From Leucobacter sp. wl10 (GTDB lineage Bacteria; Actinomycetota; Actinomycetes; Actinomycetales; Microbacteriaceae), in contig NZ_KZ983988.1 in the NCBI RefSeq assembly GCF_003569785.1, forward strand, positions 306,289-345,984: DNA of 39,696 bases, in the 5' to 3' direction. Shown here in pieces: positions 31,123 to 39,592 of the stretch (its first letter is position 1; each line of letters starts with the position of its first letter). Below the pieces are notes generated by a model that saw only the letters and a program-made list of their open reading frames with translations, made no database searches and was not told where the DNA came from. Made by a program: the position numbers and the translations under genes.

Positions 31123-32029
31123 GGCGCCGCTGATCGTCGAGATCCTGGGCTCCCGTACGGTCGTGCACCGGTACGGCCGCGACGGGGATCCCGCGATCCT
31201 CGCCGTGCACGGCTTCCGGGGCTCCCACTCCGGCCTCGAGCCTCTCGCGCGGGCGCTGTCGACAGCGGGGTACCGGGTGCTCGTCCCCGACCTCCCGGGC
31301 GCCGGGGCCTCCTCCCCGCTGGGAGGGCCCCACGACCTCGCGGGGCATGGGCGCTGGCTGCTCGAGCTGGCCGGGGCGCTCGCGCCGCGGCTGCTGCTCG
31401 GGCACTCCTTCGGCACGGTCGTGGTCGCCTCCGCGATCGCGCGCGGCGCGACGCACGCGGGCGCGGTGCTCGTCAATCCGATCCTGCGCCCGCCACTCGA
31501 CGGGCCGCGCAGGATCGCCACCGCGGCGGCCCGCGCCTACTACGCCCTGGCGGAGCTGCTCCCGGAGAGGCACGCGATCCGGCTGCTCGGCAGCCGCGCG
31601 ATCGCGGCCGCGGGCGGGCGCCTCATGACCACGACCCGCGACCCGGCGCTGCGTCGGTGGATCGTGCGGGAGCACCGACGACAGGCCGGCGCCTTCGCCT
31701 CCCGACGCGCGGTGCTCGAGGCGTTCCGAGCGTCGACGACATCGACCGTCGCCGACTTCGCGGGGGCCTTCACGCGCCCGACGCTGGTGCTCGGCGGCGA
31801 TCGGGATCCGCTCTCCCCGGTCGCCGCGTGCACGCCCGAGGGCAGTGGCCTGTCCGAGGGAGACTTCCACGTGTTCCCCGAGCGCGGGCACCTGCTGCCG
31901 TACGAGGCCCCGTGGGGGTCGGCGAGGCTCATCGCGGCCTGGGAGCGCGCGGGAGAACGGATCGTGCCACTCGCACCGGCCGCGCCCGAACCGAGCGCGC
32001 CCGCGCGGGCCATGCCCGCGCCCCGCTGA
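31112..32029 (+). CDS. Alpha/beta-hydrolase
   Basis: 305 residues from a GTG inside the end of the glycosyltransferase gene. Fold signatures: oxyanion motif LAVHGFRGSHSG near 30-41, nucleophile elbow LLLGHSFGTVVVAS with Ser99, acid in VLGGDRDPLSPV, and His in FPERGHLLPYEAP. It would hydrolyse an ester, thioester or amide in the cytoplasm. A MenH role is conceivable because menA, B, C and E are nearby, but it is in a different operon about 6.5 kb from menC and its motifs are generic. Co-expression with the glycosyltransferase suggests a lipid or glycan-linked substrate. A Pro/Ala tail follows residue 290. Confidence 0.85.
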   Translation: MRREAPLIVEILGSRTVVHRYGRDGDPAILAVHGFRGSHSGLEPLARALSTAGYRVLVPDLPGAGASSPLGGPHDLAGHGRWLLELAGALAPRLLLGHSFGTVVVASAIARGATHAGAVLVNPILRPPLDGPRRIATAAARAYYALAELLPERHAIRLLGSRAIAAAGGRLMTTTRDPALRRWIVREHRRQAGAFASRRAVLEAFRASTTSTVADFAGAFTRPTLVLGGDRDPLSPVAACTPEGSGLSEGDFHVFPERGHLLPYEAPWGSARLIAAWERAGERIVPLAPAAPEPSAPARAMPAPR

Positions 32030-32097
32030 CGGCGGGACGTCGGGGACCATCGCAGCCGGAAACCCGACCGCGCCCCGGGCCCGATCCCGCCCGGCGC

Positions 32098-33306
32098 TCA
32101 GACCCTCGCGGCCGCGCGCCTCGCGCCCTCGCCGAGCGACTCGAGCTTGGCCCAGGCGATCTGCGGGTGGACCCGGCCGCCGAGGCCGCAGTCGGTCGCG
32201 GCGATGACGCGCTCCGGGCCCACGATCCGCGCGAAGCGCTCAATGCGCTGCGCGACGAGGTCGGGGTGCTCGACGAGGTTGGTGGAGTGCCCGACGACGC
32301 CCGGGACCAGGATGAGGTCGTCGGGGATGAGATCCCGGTGCTCCTCCCACACCGCCCACTCGTGCTCGTGACGCGCGTTCGCCGCCTCGAAGGAGATCTG
32401 GCCGACGTTCGCACCCAGCACCGTCCTCAGGATGTGCTTGAGCTCGATGTCGGTCGTGTGCGGGCCGTGCCACGAGCCCCAGCACAGGTGCAGGCGAAGC
32501 CGCTCCTTCGGCAGGCCCTCGATCGCGGCGTTGATCGCCTCGATGCGGATCTGCGTGAACGCCAGGTAGTCCTCGACGCTCGGCTCGGGATTGATCTGAT
32601 CCCAGTTCTCGGCGAGCGACGGGTCGTCGAGCTGCAGGACGAGGCCCGCGTCGGTGACGGCCCGGTACTCCTCGTGCAGGGCCGAGACCCAGGCGTCGAT
32701 GTGATCCTGCTCCGAGGCGTAGTAGTCGTTCTCGATGCGGGCGGCCGACCCCGGAGCGATCGCGGTCAGGAAGCCGCGCTCGCCCTCCCGCAGCGCCGCC
32801 TTCAGGTTGCGCGTGTCGGCGGCGATCGCATCCTGGCCGGTGTAGGCGATCGGACCGGTGGTCGCGGGGAAGGCCGTCGCGTTCTTGCCGACGCTGATTC
32901 CGCTCTCCGGATCCTGATAGGCCTCGGCGAAGAGCGTCCAGTCCCGGCGGTCCGGGAAGGTCGTGAGACGCACGTCGCCGGGCTGCGAGCGCACCGGCTG
33001 CTGACTGAAGATGTCCTTGCCCGTAAGCGAGAGCCCCGAGTTGCGCTGGAAGGAGTAGGTCCACCAGGCGCCGTAGTCCACGGCGTTCGACATCGCCTTG
33101 CCGAACTCGCCATCGCCGGGTTGCGTGATTCCCCGCTCGCGCTGGCGCTCGACGACGTCGCGCACGGCCTCCGCGACGAGGGCCTCGAACTCGGGCGTCG
33201 TCTTCAGGGTGAAGCCGTCGTCCTCGAAGCTGCGGGCCGCGTTGGCCTCGATCAGAGCCTGCGTGCGGGGCAGGCTGCCTGCGGTGGTGGTCTCGATGCG
33301 CATCAT
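32098..33306 (-). CDS. MetE-like cobalamin-independent methionine synthase II family protein
   Basis: 402 residues, matching the shorter MetE C-terminal-domain family and not full MetE. A (beta/alpha)8 barrel with zinc ligands in the expected order: His-x-Cys in LHLCWGSWHGPH, Glu in ISFEAANARHEHEW, Cys in ATDCGLGGRVHPQIAWAKL. The N-terminus TTTAGSLPRT and GDGEFGK are typical. Such proteins move methyl or other alkyl groups to thiols; some work in methionine synthesis, others in catabolism. The N-terminal folate-binding half of MetE is missing, so the methyl donor is unclear. ATG codons at 33306 and 33303 are both possible after AGGATCCGGAG. The acyl-CoA synthetase gene upstream is on the same strand. 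Confidence 0.88.
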   Translation of the reverse strand: MMRIETTTAGSLPRTQALIEANAARSFEDDGFTLKTTPEFEALVAEAVRDVVERQRERGITQPGDGEFGKAMSNAVDYGAWWTYSFQRNSGLSLTGKDIFSQQPVRSQPGDVRLTTFPDRRDWTLFAEAYQDPESGISVGKNATAFPATTGPIAYTGQDAIAADTRNLKAALREGERGFLTAIAPGSAARIENDYYASEQDHIDAWVSALHEEYRAVTDAGLVLQLDDPSLAENWDQINPEPSVEDYLAFTQIRIEAINAAIEGLPKERLRLHLCWGSWHGPHTTDIELKHILRTVLGANVGQISFEAANARHEHEWAVWEEHRDLIPDDLILVPGVVGHSTNLVEHPDLVAQRIERFARIVGPERVIAATDCGLGGRVHPQIAWAKLESLGEGARRAAARV

Positions 33307-33373
33307 GCTCCGGATCCTAGTCACTGCGAAGGGGCGGCGGTGAATCGCATGACGCCGGGTTGCGCGCGCCCGC

Positions 33374-35110
33374 TCAACCCTTGAGCCCGGGGAAGTCCTC
33401 CTCGCGCCACTCCGCCCCGATGCGCTCCCCCGCGGCGAACGCCGCCTCCTCGCGCTGCCGCAGCTCGACGCGGCGGATCTTGCCGGAGGTGGTCTTGGGC
33501 AGCTCGAAGAACTCGACGCGGCGCACGCGCATGTAGGGCGGCAGGGCGACGCGGGCGTGGGCGAGGATGGCGCGGGCGGTCTCCGCGGACGCTTCGACGC
33601 CCCCCGCGAGCGCGACGTAGGCCTTGGCGACGTTGAGGCGGGTGTCGTCCGGGGCGCCCACCACGGCGGCCTCGGCCACGTGCTCGTGCTCGATGAGTGC
33701 GCTCTCGACCTCGAACGGGGAGACCTTGAAGTCGCTCGACTTGAAGATGTCGTCGGTGCGGCCCACGAACGTGAGCACGCCGCCCTCGCCGCGCTGCGCC
33801 ACGTCCCCAGTGCGGAAGAAGCCGCCGGCCGTGGCCCTCGCGGTCGCCTCGGGATCGCCGAAGTAGCCCGGCATGAGGTTGACCGGCCGCAGGGCGCCAC
33901 CCAGCCGCAGGCAGATCTCGCCCTCCTCGACCTCCTCACCGGTCAGCGGGTCGACGAGCACGGCGTCGACGCCCGGCAGCGGCCTGCCCATCGCACCGGG
34001 TACGACCGGGTCGCCCGGCATGTTGCCGATGAGCGCGGTGGTCTCCGTCTGCCCGTAGCCGTCGCGGATGTCGAGGCCCCACCAGTCGCGAATGCGCGCG
34101 ATGACCTCCGGGTTGAGCGGTTCACCGGCCGAGACGACCTCGCGCAGCGCGCGCGGCTTGCGGTCGAGACGCTTCTGGATCAGCATGCGCCACACCGTCG
34201 GGGGCGCGCAGAACGTGGTGACGCCGACCCGGTCGAGCTCGGAGACCAGAAACTCGGCGTCGAAGCGGGCGTAGTTCGCCACGAAGATCGTGGCGCCCAC
34301 GTGCCAGGGGCCGAAGAAGCTCGACCAGGCGTGCTTGGCCCAGCCGGGCGCGCTGATGACGAGGTGGACGTCGCCCGGGCGCACGCCGATCCACGACAGG
34401 GTCGTGAGGTGCCCAACGGGGTAGCTCGTGTGGGAGTGCACCACGATCTTGGGCCGGCTCGTGGTGCCGGAGGTGAAGTAGAGCAGCGCGGGGTCGGTGC
34501 TCGCCGTGGTCTTGGGGGTCGGCGCCAGCGATGCGGCGCTCGACTCCTCGTAGCGCAGCCAGTCGAAGAGCTGCGCGCGATGGTCTTGAGATGCGGCGTC
34601 GAAGCCCACGCCGACGCCGCGATAGTCGCCCGGCGCCTCCGCGAATTTGACGGCGTCCTCGGCCGCGGCGAACACCCACCGAACGCGGCCCCGCTCGACC
34701 CGGTCCTCGAGCTCGTGCGCGCCGAGCACCACGGAGGTGGGCAGGATCACGACGCCGAGCTTCATCGCGGCGAGCATGATCTCCCACAGCTCGACCCGGT
34801 TGCCGAGCATGAGCATGGCGACGTCGCCACGCTTCGCGCCGATGCCGCGAAGCCAGTTGGCGACCTGATCGGAGCGCTGCCTCAATTGCGCGAAGCTGCG
34901 CTTGCGCTCGCTGCCGTCCTCCTCGGCGATCCACAGCGCCGTCGCGTCGTTGCCGTCGGCCAGGCGGTCGAAGACGTCGTGCGCCCAGTTGAACTCGGGG
35001 CCGACGTCCGGCCAGCGGAACTCGGCGCGGGCGCGATCCGGATCTCCGGCGAATCCGAGCAGCTGGTCCCTGGCGGCGAGGAAGGCTGCGGTGGGGTCGA
35101 TGCGGGTCAT
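33374..35110 (-). CDS. AMP-forming acyl-CoA synthetase
   Basis: 578 residues, ANL superfamily. Motifs: ATP-loop LYFTSGTTSRPKIVVHSH near 210-227, SAPGWAKHAWSSFFGPWHVG, YGQTETT near 348, FFRTGDVAQRGEGGVLTFVGRTDDIFKSSDFKVSPFEVESAL, and catalytic Lys in PKTTSGKIRRVELRQ. The GWAKHAWSSFF block and PEFNWAHDVFD start resemble the medium-chain/acetyl-type acyl-CoA synthetases of the acsA/acsM group. It activates a carboxylic acid to its CoA thioester in the cytoplasm. It lies five bases from the DUF2207 gene upstream and 67 from the MetE-like gene downstream, so it may be the middle gene of a unit. Acid not predictable. Confidence 0.92.
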   Translation of the reverse strand: MTRIDPTAAFLAARDQLLGFAGDPDRARAEFRWPDVGPEFNWAHDVFDRLADGNDATALWIAEEDGSERKRSFAQLRQRSDQVANWLRGIGAKRGDVAMLMLGNRVELWEIMLAAMKLGVVILPTSVVLGAHELEDRVERGRVRWVFAAAEDAVKFAEAPGDYRGVGVGFDAASQDHRAQLFDWLRYEESSAASLAPTPKTTASTDPALLYFTSGTTSRPKIVVHSHTSYPVGHLTTLSWIGVRPGDVHLVISAPGWAKHAWSSFFGPWHVGATIFVANYARFDAEFLVSELDRVGVTTFCAPPTVWRMLIQKRLDRKPRALREVVSAGEPLNPEVIARIRDWWGLDIRDGYGQTETTALIGNMPGDPVVPGAMGRPLPGVDAVLVDPLTGEEVEEGEICLRLGGALRPVNLMPGYFGDPEATARATAGGFFRTGDVAQRGEGGVLTFVGRTDDIFKSSDFKVSPFEVESALIEHEHVAEAAVVGAPDDTRLNVAKAYVALAGGVEASAETARAILAHARVALPPYMRVRRVEFFELPKTTSGKIRRVELRQREEAAFAAGERIGAEWREEDFPGLKG

Positions 35111-35115
35111 GGGTT

Positions 35116-38100
35116 CTATTCTGCCCGTCCCCTCGCGAAACGCCTCCGATTCGCTCGTGCGCCGCCGCCGTTGCGCCGCCGCACGAGCGCGATGATCTCG
35201 GCGGTGACGGCCGCGAGCATGACCCCTCCGATCACGATCGCGGCCCAGCCGCGGGCGTCGTCACCGTCCATGCTCATCACGGCCCAGCCGAACAGCACGC
35301 TCTGCGCGACGGCGGCGAGCGGGATCGCTCCGAACGCGATCGTGCGCAGCGACGCGCTCGGCCGGCGGCGCACTCGGAGCGCGAACACGAGCACACCGAG
35401 TGACGAAACCGTGACGGCACCCGCGAGCGCGAGTACCGTCGCGTAGGGCAGCGCGTACTCGGTGCGGTACCGCTCGTAGGCGCCGGCGTCGACCCCGGAG
35501 AACGTGCCGGGAGAGAAGTTCAGCACAGCACCGAGGTCGTTATTCAGGTTGAGCTCGTACTTCTCGAGAGTGCCGTTGATCTTCTCCGATACCTGCCACG
35601 GCCCCGCCGGCTTCCCCTCGGCGGAGTCCTCCGCCTCGCGGGATTCGACGGTGTTTGCGTCGACCGAGACGACGAGCGCGCCGTCGTCGAGCCTCTTCTC
35701 GCTGCCGATCCGCAGATCGTAGGCTCGCGACGTCTCGAGGTCGCCGCCGATGTAGATGCGGTTCTCGTACTGCCAGGGCCGGTACCAGTTGCCGCGCTCG
35801 TACGGCACCCGATCACGGTCGACGTCGGAGTCGATCCACCCCCCGGACCGGATCTCGTCCGCGATCTCAGGGGCGATCGTGAGTTGCAGGCGAATCGGAC
35901 GCACGGGAGCGGTGCCGTCGGACGGGCGAGCCGCGTTCGTGTAGAAGGTCTCCTTCCAGAAGTCGTACCAGGCGGTCCACCGCAGCTGCTGCAGCGAGTC
36001 GGGTCCGCCCGGCGCGTCGACGACGGGGCTCGTCAGCGTGTACGCGATCTCCACCTCGTACAGCCCGTCGAGCACGTCCGACATCCGCGTCGTCATCGCG
36101 ACGCTCTGGGGGCCGTCGATCTCTCGGAACGGCACGTCCTCACCGTCGACGCGCACGGATTCGACCTCGAGCCCCAGATCCTGGCCGAGCCGTTCGCGGG
36201 GCCACTCCCTGGCCAGCTGCGGAACCGAGGCACCGCCCGACGTGAACCGCACCGTGTCGCGCTCCACGACGCTCAGGCGCGCGCCTCCGCTCTTGTCGCG
36301 CTGCAGCTCGGCGTCGACCTCGAAGCCCTCGATCTGCGACCAGATCGTTCCCGACGGCCCTGACCCCGGCCACGTGACGAAGTCCGCCTCGGTGTAGGGG
36401 GTGGGCCGCGTCGCGACGGTGAGGATCGACCCCGCCAGCAGTGCAATGGCCGCGACGAGGGCGAGGATCGCCGGCAGCGAGAGGAAGTGCTCGGTGCGCC
36501 AGCCGCGCCCGAGCCGCCGGTCTCCCGCCTCGCGCCCGGCGTGCTCGGCGACCTTCCGGCCCGCGCGGCGGGGACCCTCGAAGAGCACCGCGTACGGCAG
36601 CAGCGGTTCGTCGACGGGCCCGCGGTCGAGCAGCCGCGTCGCCCGCGCGTACGCGTCGATGCCCTTGAGCTGCTGCACCGCGAGGGCGCCGTCGCGGGTC
36701 AGCGGGCGCGGGCGGAGCACGACTCCCACGGTGCAGAGCGCAAGAACGGTCGATGCGAGCACGAACAGGCCGGGCCACCACACGACGCTCAGGATCACCT
36801 GCTGCGAGAGCTGCCGCAGCAGTCCCCACTGCAGCAGCGCGATCGCGAGGGGGCCGAAGATGAAGGTGTCTCGCACGTAGCTGTCGGGCACCCAGCGCAG
36901 CCCGTCCTGCACCGGCCGGTCGGCCCTGGACCAGCGCAGCCGCTGAAGCACCACGCTCGGGAGATTGCCGATCCTGCCCGCGCGCATGCCGGCCCGGGCC
37001 ACCGCCGTCAACCAGAGCTCGCGAGCGCGAGCGCCCATGGCGGCGAGCCTGGTCTGCTTGCGCTCGGCAGCCGGCTTCGTCGGTCTCGTCCGATTCGGTG
37101 CCGCACCTACGCCCGCCAGCTCCGAGATCAGCTCGGCGTGCCACGGCCGGCCCAGCAGCTGGGCCGCATCGGCGGGCGAGAGACCGTCGGGAACCTCGGC
37201 GCGCACCAGGTACCAGGGCTCGCCGACGCTGTCGGCCCAGACGACGCGGCGGGCGGCGAGCGCGAACAGCAGGATCGCGGCGAGCAGCGCGAGCGGGAAC
37301 AGCGGCCCCCAGGTCTGCCACCAGAACAGCGTCGTGGTGGGCGGCTGCGAGAACGTACCCGCTTCGAAGCTCGTGTCGATGAGGAGATCGGGGTACGGCG
37401 GCAGCGTATCGTCGTTGCTGAAGGAGTAGCGCACGCCCTGGGCCGTCCGGTCCTCGGGGGTCAGCCACTCGGTTGCACCCAGCAGCAGCCAGCCCACGTA
37501 GGCGCGGGGAGCGCGCACCAGCGCATCGTCCAGCTCCGGAGGCAGCGTCAGCGATACCTGGACCCCCTTGGTGCCCTGCGGCCAGCTCGGTCCGAGGACG
37601 GGCCAGGACCAGCTGTCGATCTGGCGTCCCGTCGCCGCGTCCTCCTCGGTCGTAACGAGGTCGCGCATCGAGTAGTCGAGCGCGATCTCCTGCTCGCCCT
37701 CCAGTTTCGCGCCGTCCGCTCGCGAGATCGCCACCCGGGTGACCGTCGCGCCGCGATCCACGGTCACCTCGGCGGGAACGCCGTCGATCGTGGCCGAGCG
37801 CACCTCGAAGCCGGTGTCGTGCCCCTGGAATTCGGTGACGAACTTCCGCTCGATGACGCTCTCCGGCCCGTTCGTGAAGTTGGCCGTGTACCGCTCGGAG
37901 ACCCGGGCGGCGAAACCGCGATCCGCGGTTCGCTCGAGCGTGTAGTCGATGACGGCGTCGGTCGCGATCCAGTCGACCTCGCTCACCTTGGCCGAGTCCA
38001 GGACGTCGTCGATGTTGAGCGGCTTGTTGATGATCGGGCCGAAGAGCAGGAAGGCTCCGGCGAGCGCCACGAGCACCCAGACGAATCTGATGGCGTTCCG

Positions 38101-38307
38101 CAGCAGGCGATCTCCTCGGGCCCGCAGCCGCGCCTCGACCGAGGTGAGCAGGCGCGCGAGCCACCGGAACAGCGGGGTGTGCTGCGGCTGCGGATCGGGA
38201 AGACGCCCCGAGTTGAGCAGCTCGGGATCCGATCCCTCGAGATCGAAGAAATCGGGTGCGGGCGGCGGACCGCCCGTGGGGCCCGATCCGCCGCGTTTAT
38301 CGCTCAT
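35116..38307 (-). CDS. Large DUF2207-type membrane protein with two extracytoplasmic domains
   Basis: 1063 residues. A Pro-rich cytoplasmic N-terminus (GGSGPTGGPPPAPDF) leads to a first helix at about 73-93, then an outside beta-rich domain at about 100-325 (DWIATDAVIDYTLERTADRGF, ESVIERKFVTEFQGHDTGFEV), which is the DUF2207 pattern. Helices follow at about 333-353 and about 495-545. A further helix near 630-650 leads to a second outside domain (SQIEGFEVDAELQRDKSGG, then about 300 residues) and two or three C-terminal helices. The arrangement suggests duplication of the DUF2207 unit in one chain. The family is of unknown function and common in actinobacterial and other Gram-positive envelopes. 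It is separated by 54 bases from the apt gene upstream. Confidence 0.8.
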   Translation of the reverse strand: MSDKRGGSGPTGGPPPAPDFFDLEGSDPELLNSGRLPDPQPQHTPLFRWLARLLTSVEARLRARGDRLLRNAIRFVWVLVALAGAFLLFGPIINKPLNIDDVLDSAKVSEVDWIATDAVIDYTLERTADRGFAARVSERYTANFTNGPESVIERKFVTEFQGHDTGFEVRSATIDGVPAEVTVDRGATVTRVAISRADGAKLEGEQEIALDYSMRDLVTTEEDAATGRQIDSWSWPVLGPSWPQGTKGVQVSLTLPPELDDALVRAPRAYVGWLLLGATEWLTPEDRTAQGVRYSFSNDDTLPPYPDLLIDTSFEAGTFSQPPTTTLFWWQTWGPLFPLALLAAILLFALAARRVVWADSVGEPWYLVRAEVPDGLSPADAAQLLGRPWHAELISELAGVGAAPNRTRPTKPAAERKQTRLAAMGARARELWLTAVARAGMRAGRIGNLPSVVLQRLRWSRADRPVQDGLRWVPDSYVRDTFIFGPLAIALLQWGLLRQLSQQVILSVVWWPGLFVLASTVLALCTVGVVLRPRPLTRDGALAVQQLKGIDAYARATRLLDRGPVDEPLLPYAVLFEGPRRAGRKVAEHAGREAGDRRLGRGWRTEHFLSLPAILALVAAIALLAGSILTVATRPTPYTEADFVTWPGSGPSGTIWSQIEGFEVDAELQRDKSGGARLSVVERDTVRFTSGGASVPQLAREWPRERLGQDLGLEVESVRVDGEDVPFREIDGPQSVAMTTRMSDVLDGLYEVEIAYTLTSPVVDAPGGPDSLQQLRWTAWYDFWKETFYTNAARPSDGTAPVRPIRLQLTIAPEIADEIRSGGWIDSDVDRDRVPYERGNWYRPWQYENRIYIGGDLETSRAYDLRIGSEKRLDDGALVVSVDANTVESREAEDSAEGKPAGPWQVSEKINGTLEKYELNLNNDLGAVLNFSPGTFSGVDAGAYERYRTEYALPYATVLALAGAVTVSSLGVLVFALRVRRRPSASLRTIAFGAIPLAAVAQSVLFGWAVMSMDGDDARGWAAIVIGGVMLAAVTAEIIALVRRRNGGGARANRRRFARGRAE

Positions 38308-38361
38308 GCTTCGACCCTAGCGCCGGGGTCGGACACTCTCGGCGCAGCATCGAGTCGCCCC

Positions 38362-38925
38362 TCAGCTGCGGAAGACCGTGTGCAGTTCGGGATCGCCCAC
38401 GTTGTCCCGCCCGCCAAGCCCCTCGATCTCGAACAGCACCGCGGCGCCCGCCGCCTCGTAGCCGAGCGTGCGCAGCAGCTCGCGCGCCGCGACGAGCGTG
38501 CCGCCGGTGGCGAGCACGTCGTCGATCAGCAGCACTCGGGATCCGCGCGGGAAGTCGGCGTGCGCCTCGATCTCGGCGACGCCGTACTCCAAGGAGTAAC
38601 CCGCCCTCGCCGCGGGCCTCGGCAGCTTACCCGCCTTGCGGATCGGCATGAGCCCGGCTCCGGTGGCGTACGCCGCGGCGCTCGCGAGCAGGAACCCGCG
38701 CGCTTCCAGGCCCGCGACCACGTCGAACGCGCCGCGGAACGGCGCGACGAGAGCCTCGACGGTGGCTCGGAAGGCGGGTCCGTCGGCGATGAGCGGGGTG
38801 ATGTCGCGGAACAGGACCCCGCTCGCGGGATAGTCCGGGATCTCGAGGATCAGAGACTCCGCTCGCCGGAGCTCGGCGCTCGATCCGGCGAGGGGCGTGT
38901 TCGGCTGCGGGCTCTGCTCAGGCAC
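38362..38925 (-). CDS. apt: Adenine phosphoribosyltransferase
   Basis: 187 residues from the GTG at 38925. PRPP-binding motif VLLIDDVLATGGTLVAA near 130-146, the type I PRTase signature; also IPDYPASGVLFRDITPLIADG and GLEARGFLLASAAAYATGAGLMPIRKAGKLP, which are characteristic of APRT. It salvages adenine to AMP. The frame stays open far upstream through the reverse of the tRNA gene, but that part is not protein; the GTG gives the usual APRT length, with a short N-terminal tail. Its ribosome site is weak. It is followed on the same strand by the DUF2207 gene. Confidence 0.95.
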   Translation of the reverse strand: MPEQSPQPNTPLAGSSAELRRAESLILEIPDYPASGVLFRDITPLIADGPAFRATVEALVAPFRGAFDVVAGLEARGFLLASAAAYATGAGLMPIRKAGKLPRPAARAGYSLEYGVAEIEAHADFPRGSRVLLIDDVLATGGTLVAARELLRTLGYEAAGAAVLFEIEGLGGRDNVGDPELHTVFRS

Positions 38926-38971
38926 GCGTTCCAGGGTACCTCGTTTCGGGCCGCGCCCGGGCCGCGCTGAT

Positions 38972-39000
38972 TTTTGTTTTCGAGTGGAGTCGTGTAATGT
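38972..39000 (+). promoter_or_regulatory. Candidate tRNA-Arg promoter
   Basis: TAATGT at 38995-39000 is a good -10 element 23 bases before the tRNA. A T-rich stretch (TTTTTGTTTT) at about 38971-38980 covers the -35 position. The rest of 38926-39023 has no gene and must also carry the apt start signals on the other strand. Confidence 0.5.
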
Positions 39001-39023
39001 CTTTCGGGTTGGGAAACCGACGT

Positions 39024-39100
39024 GCGCCCCTAGCTCAGCTGGATAGAGCATCTGACTACGGATCAGAAGGTCGGGGGTTCGAATCCCTCGGGGCGCGCCA
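39024..39100 (+). tRNA. tRNA-Arg (anticodon ACG)
   Basis: 77 bases fold as a full cloverleaf. Acceptor stem GCGCCCC/GGGGCGC; D arm GCTC-AGCTGGATA-GAGC; anticodon stem TCTGA/TCAGA with loop CTACGGA, giving anticodon ACG at 39058-39060; variable loop AGGTC; T arm GGGGG-TTCGAAT-CCCTC; discriminator G; and an encoded CCA end at 39098-39100. ACG, read as inosine after deamination, serves CGT, CGC and CGA codons. Confidence 0.97.
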
Positions 39101-39113
39101 GTGGAATACCCGG

Positions 39114-39147
39114 GCAGAAGCAAGATCTGACCAGGTATTTCTGCTTC
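39114..39147. terminator. Possible shared terminator hairpin between tRNA and exported-protein gene
   Basis: GCAGAA/TTCTGC (39114-39119 with 39139-39144) or, shifted by three bases, GAAGCA/TGCTTC (39117-39122 with 39142-39147) forms a 6-bp stem around a loop of 19 bases. It lies between the tRNA and the convergent minus-strand gene and is followed by CCGTTTCT on the plus strand. The stem is short; weak call. Confidence 0.3.
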
Positions 39148-39152
39148 CGTTT

Positions 39153-39536
39153 CTAGCGGGCGGGAGCAGGGATAACGGCCTGCGTGGTCTGCCCCTCGAT
39201 GACTGCGACGACGCGGTACATCGTGACGTTGGGGCTGCTGAGGACCCGGATGACTAACGTGCCGTCCGCGTAGGTTGATGCTGCACCGTAGTCGTACCAT
39301 TGCTGGCTTGATTCCCAGAAGGCGGAGAGTGCGTAGGGCGCGCTGACGCCTTCGCCAGCGGCGTTTTTCGTCGTCACGGTGATCTGGTCGAAGGTTGCGT
39401 CGGCCGCGAATACGGTCAGCGATACGGACGGGCCAATCGTTGACGCGGATGCCGCGGGCACCGTTACAGCCACAGCGATTACCGGGACTGACCACGCGCC
39501 GGCTCGTAGGGCCTGGCGTCTCGAGATATTCCCCAT
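39153..39536 (-). CDS. Small exported protein with Tat-like signal peptide
   Basis: 127 residues from the ATG at 39536. The N-terminus ISRRQALRAGAWSVPVIAVA is a twin-arginine-like signal (SRRQAL plus a hydrophobic core), with cleavage likely after PAASAS. The mature part, about 95 residues, is rich in Thr, Val, Ser and Ala with aromatic spots (FWESSQQWYDY), as in small beta-sandwich envelope proteins. No function recognised. TATACT lies just six bases before the ATG and there is no Shine-Dalgarno, so a leaderless message is likely; a TTG six codons upstream is the alternative start. Third-position GC is lower than in the neighbours, hinting at an accessory gene. Confidence 0.7.
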   Translation of the reverse strand: MGNISRRQALRAGAWSVPVIAVAVTVPAASASTIGPSVSLTVFAADATFDQITVTTKNAAGEGVSAPYALSAFWESSQQWYDYGAASTYADGTLVIRVLSSPNVTMYRVVAVIEGQTTQAVIPAPAR

Positions 39537-39542
39537 GCGCCG

Positions 39543-39548
39543 AGTATA
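39543..39548 (-). promoter_or_regulatory. -10 element for a leaderless transcript
   Basis: On the minus strand TATACT is followed by CGGCGC and then the ATG at 39536. That spacing puts the transcription start at or next to the A of the ATG, as in actinobacterial leaderless genes. No clear -35 match is visible. Confidence 0.55.
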
Positions 39549-39592
39549 CGACAAATCGGTGTAGCTGAACTCTACCTAATTTGTTGAGTATC

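Noticed and set aside
31112..32029. Alpha/beta-hydrolase as MenH
   Set aside because: Only generic hydrolase motifs, a different operon and overlap with a glycosyltransferase gene; specific evidence is lacking.
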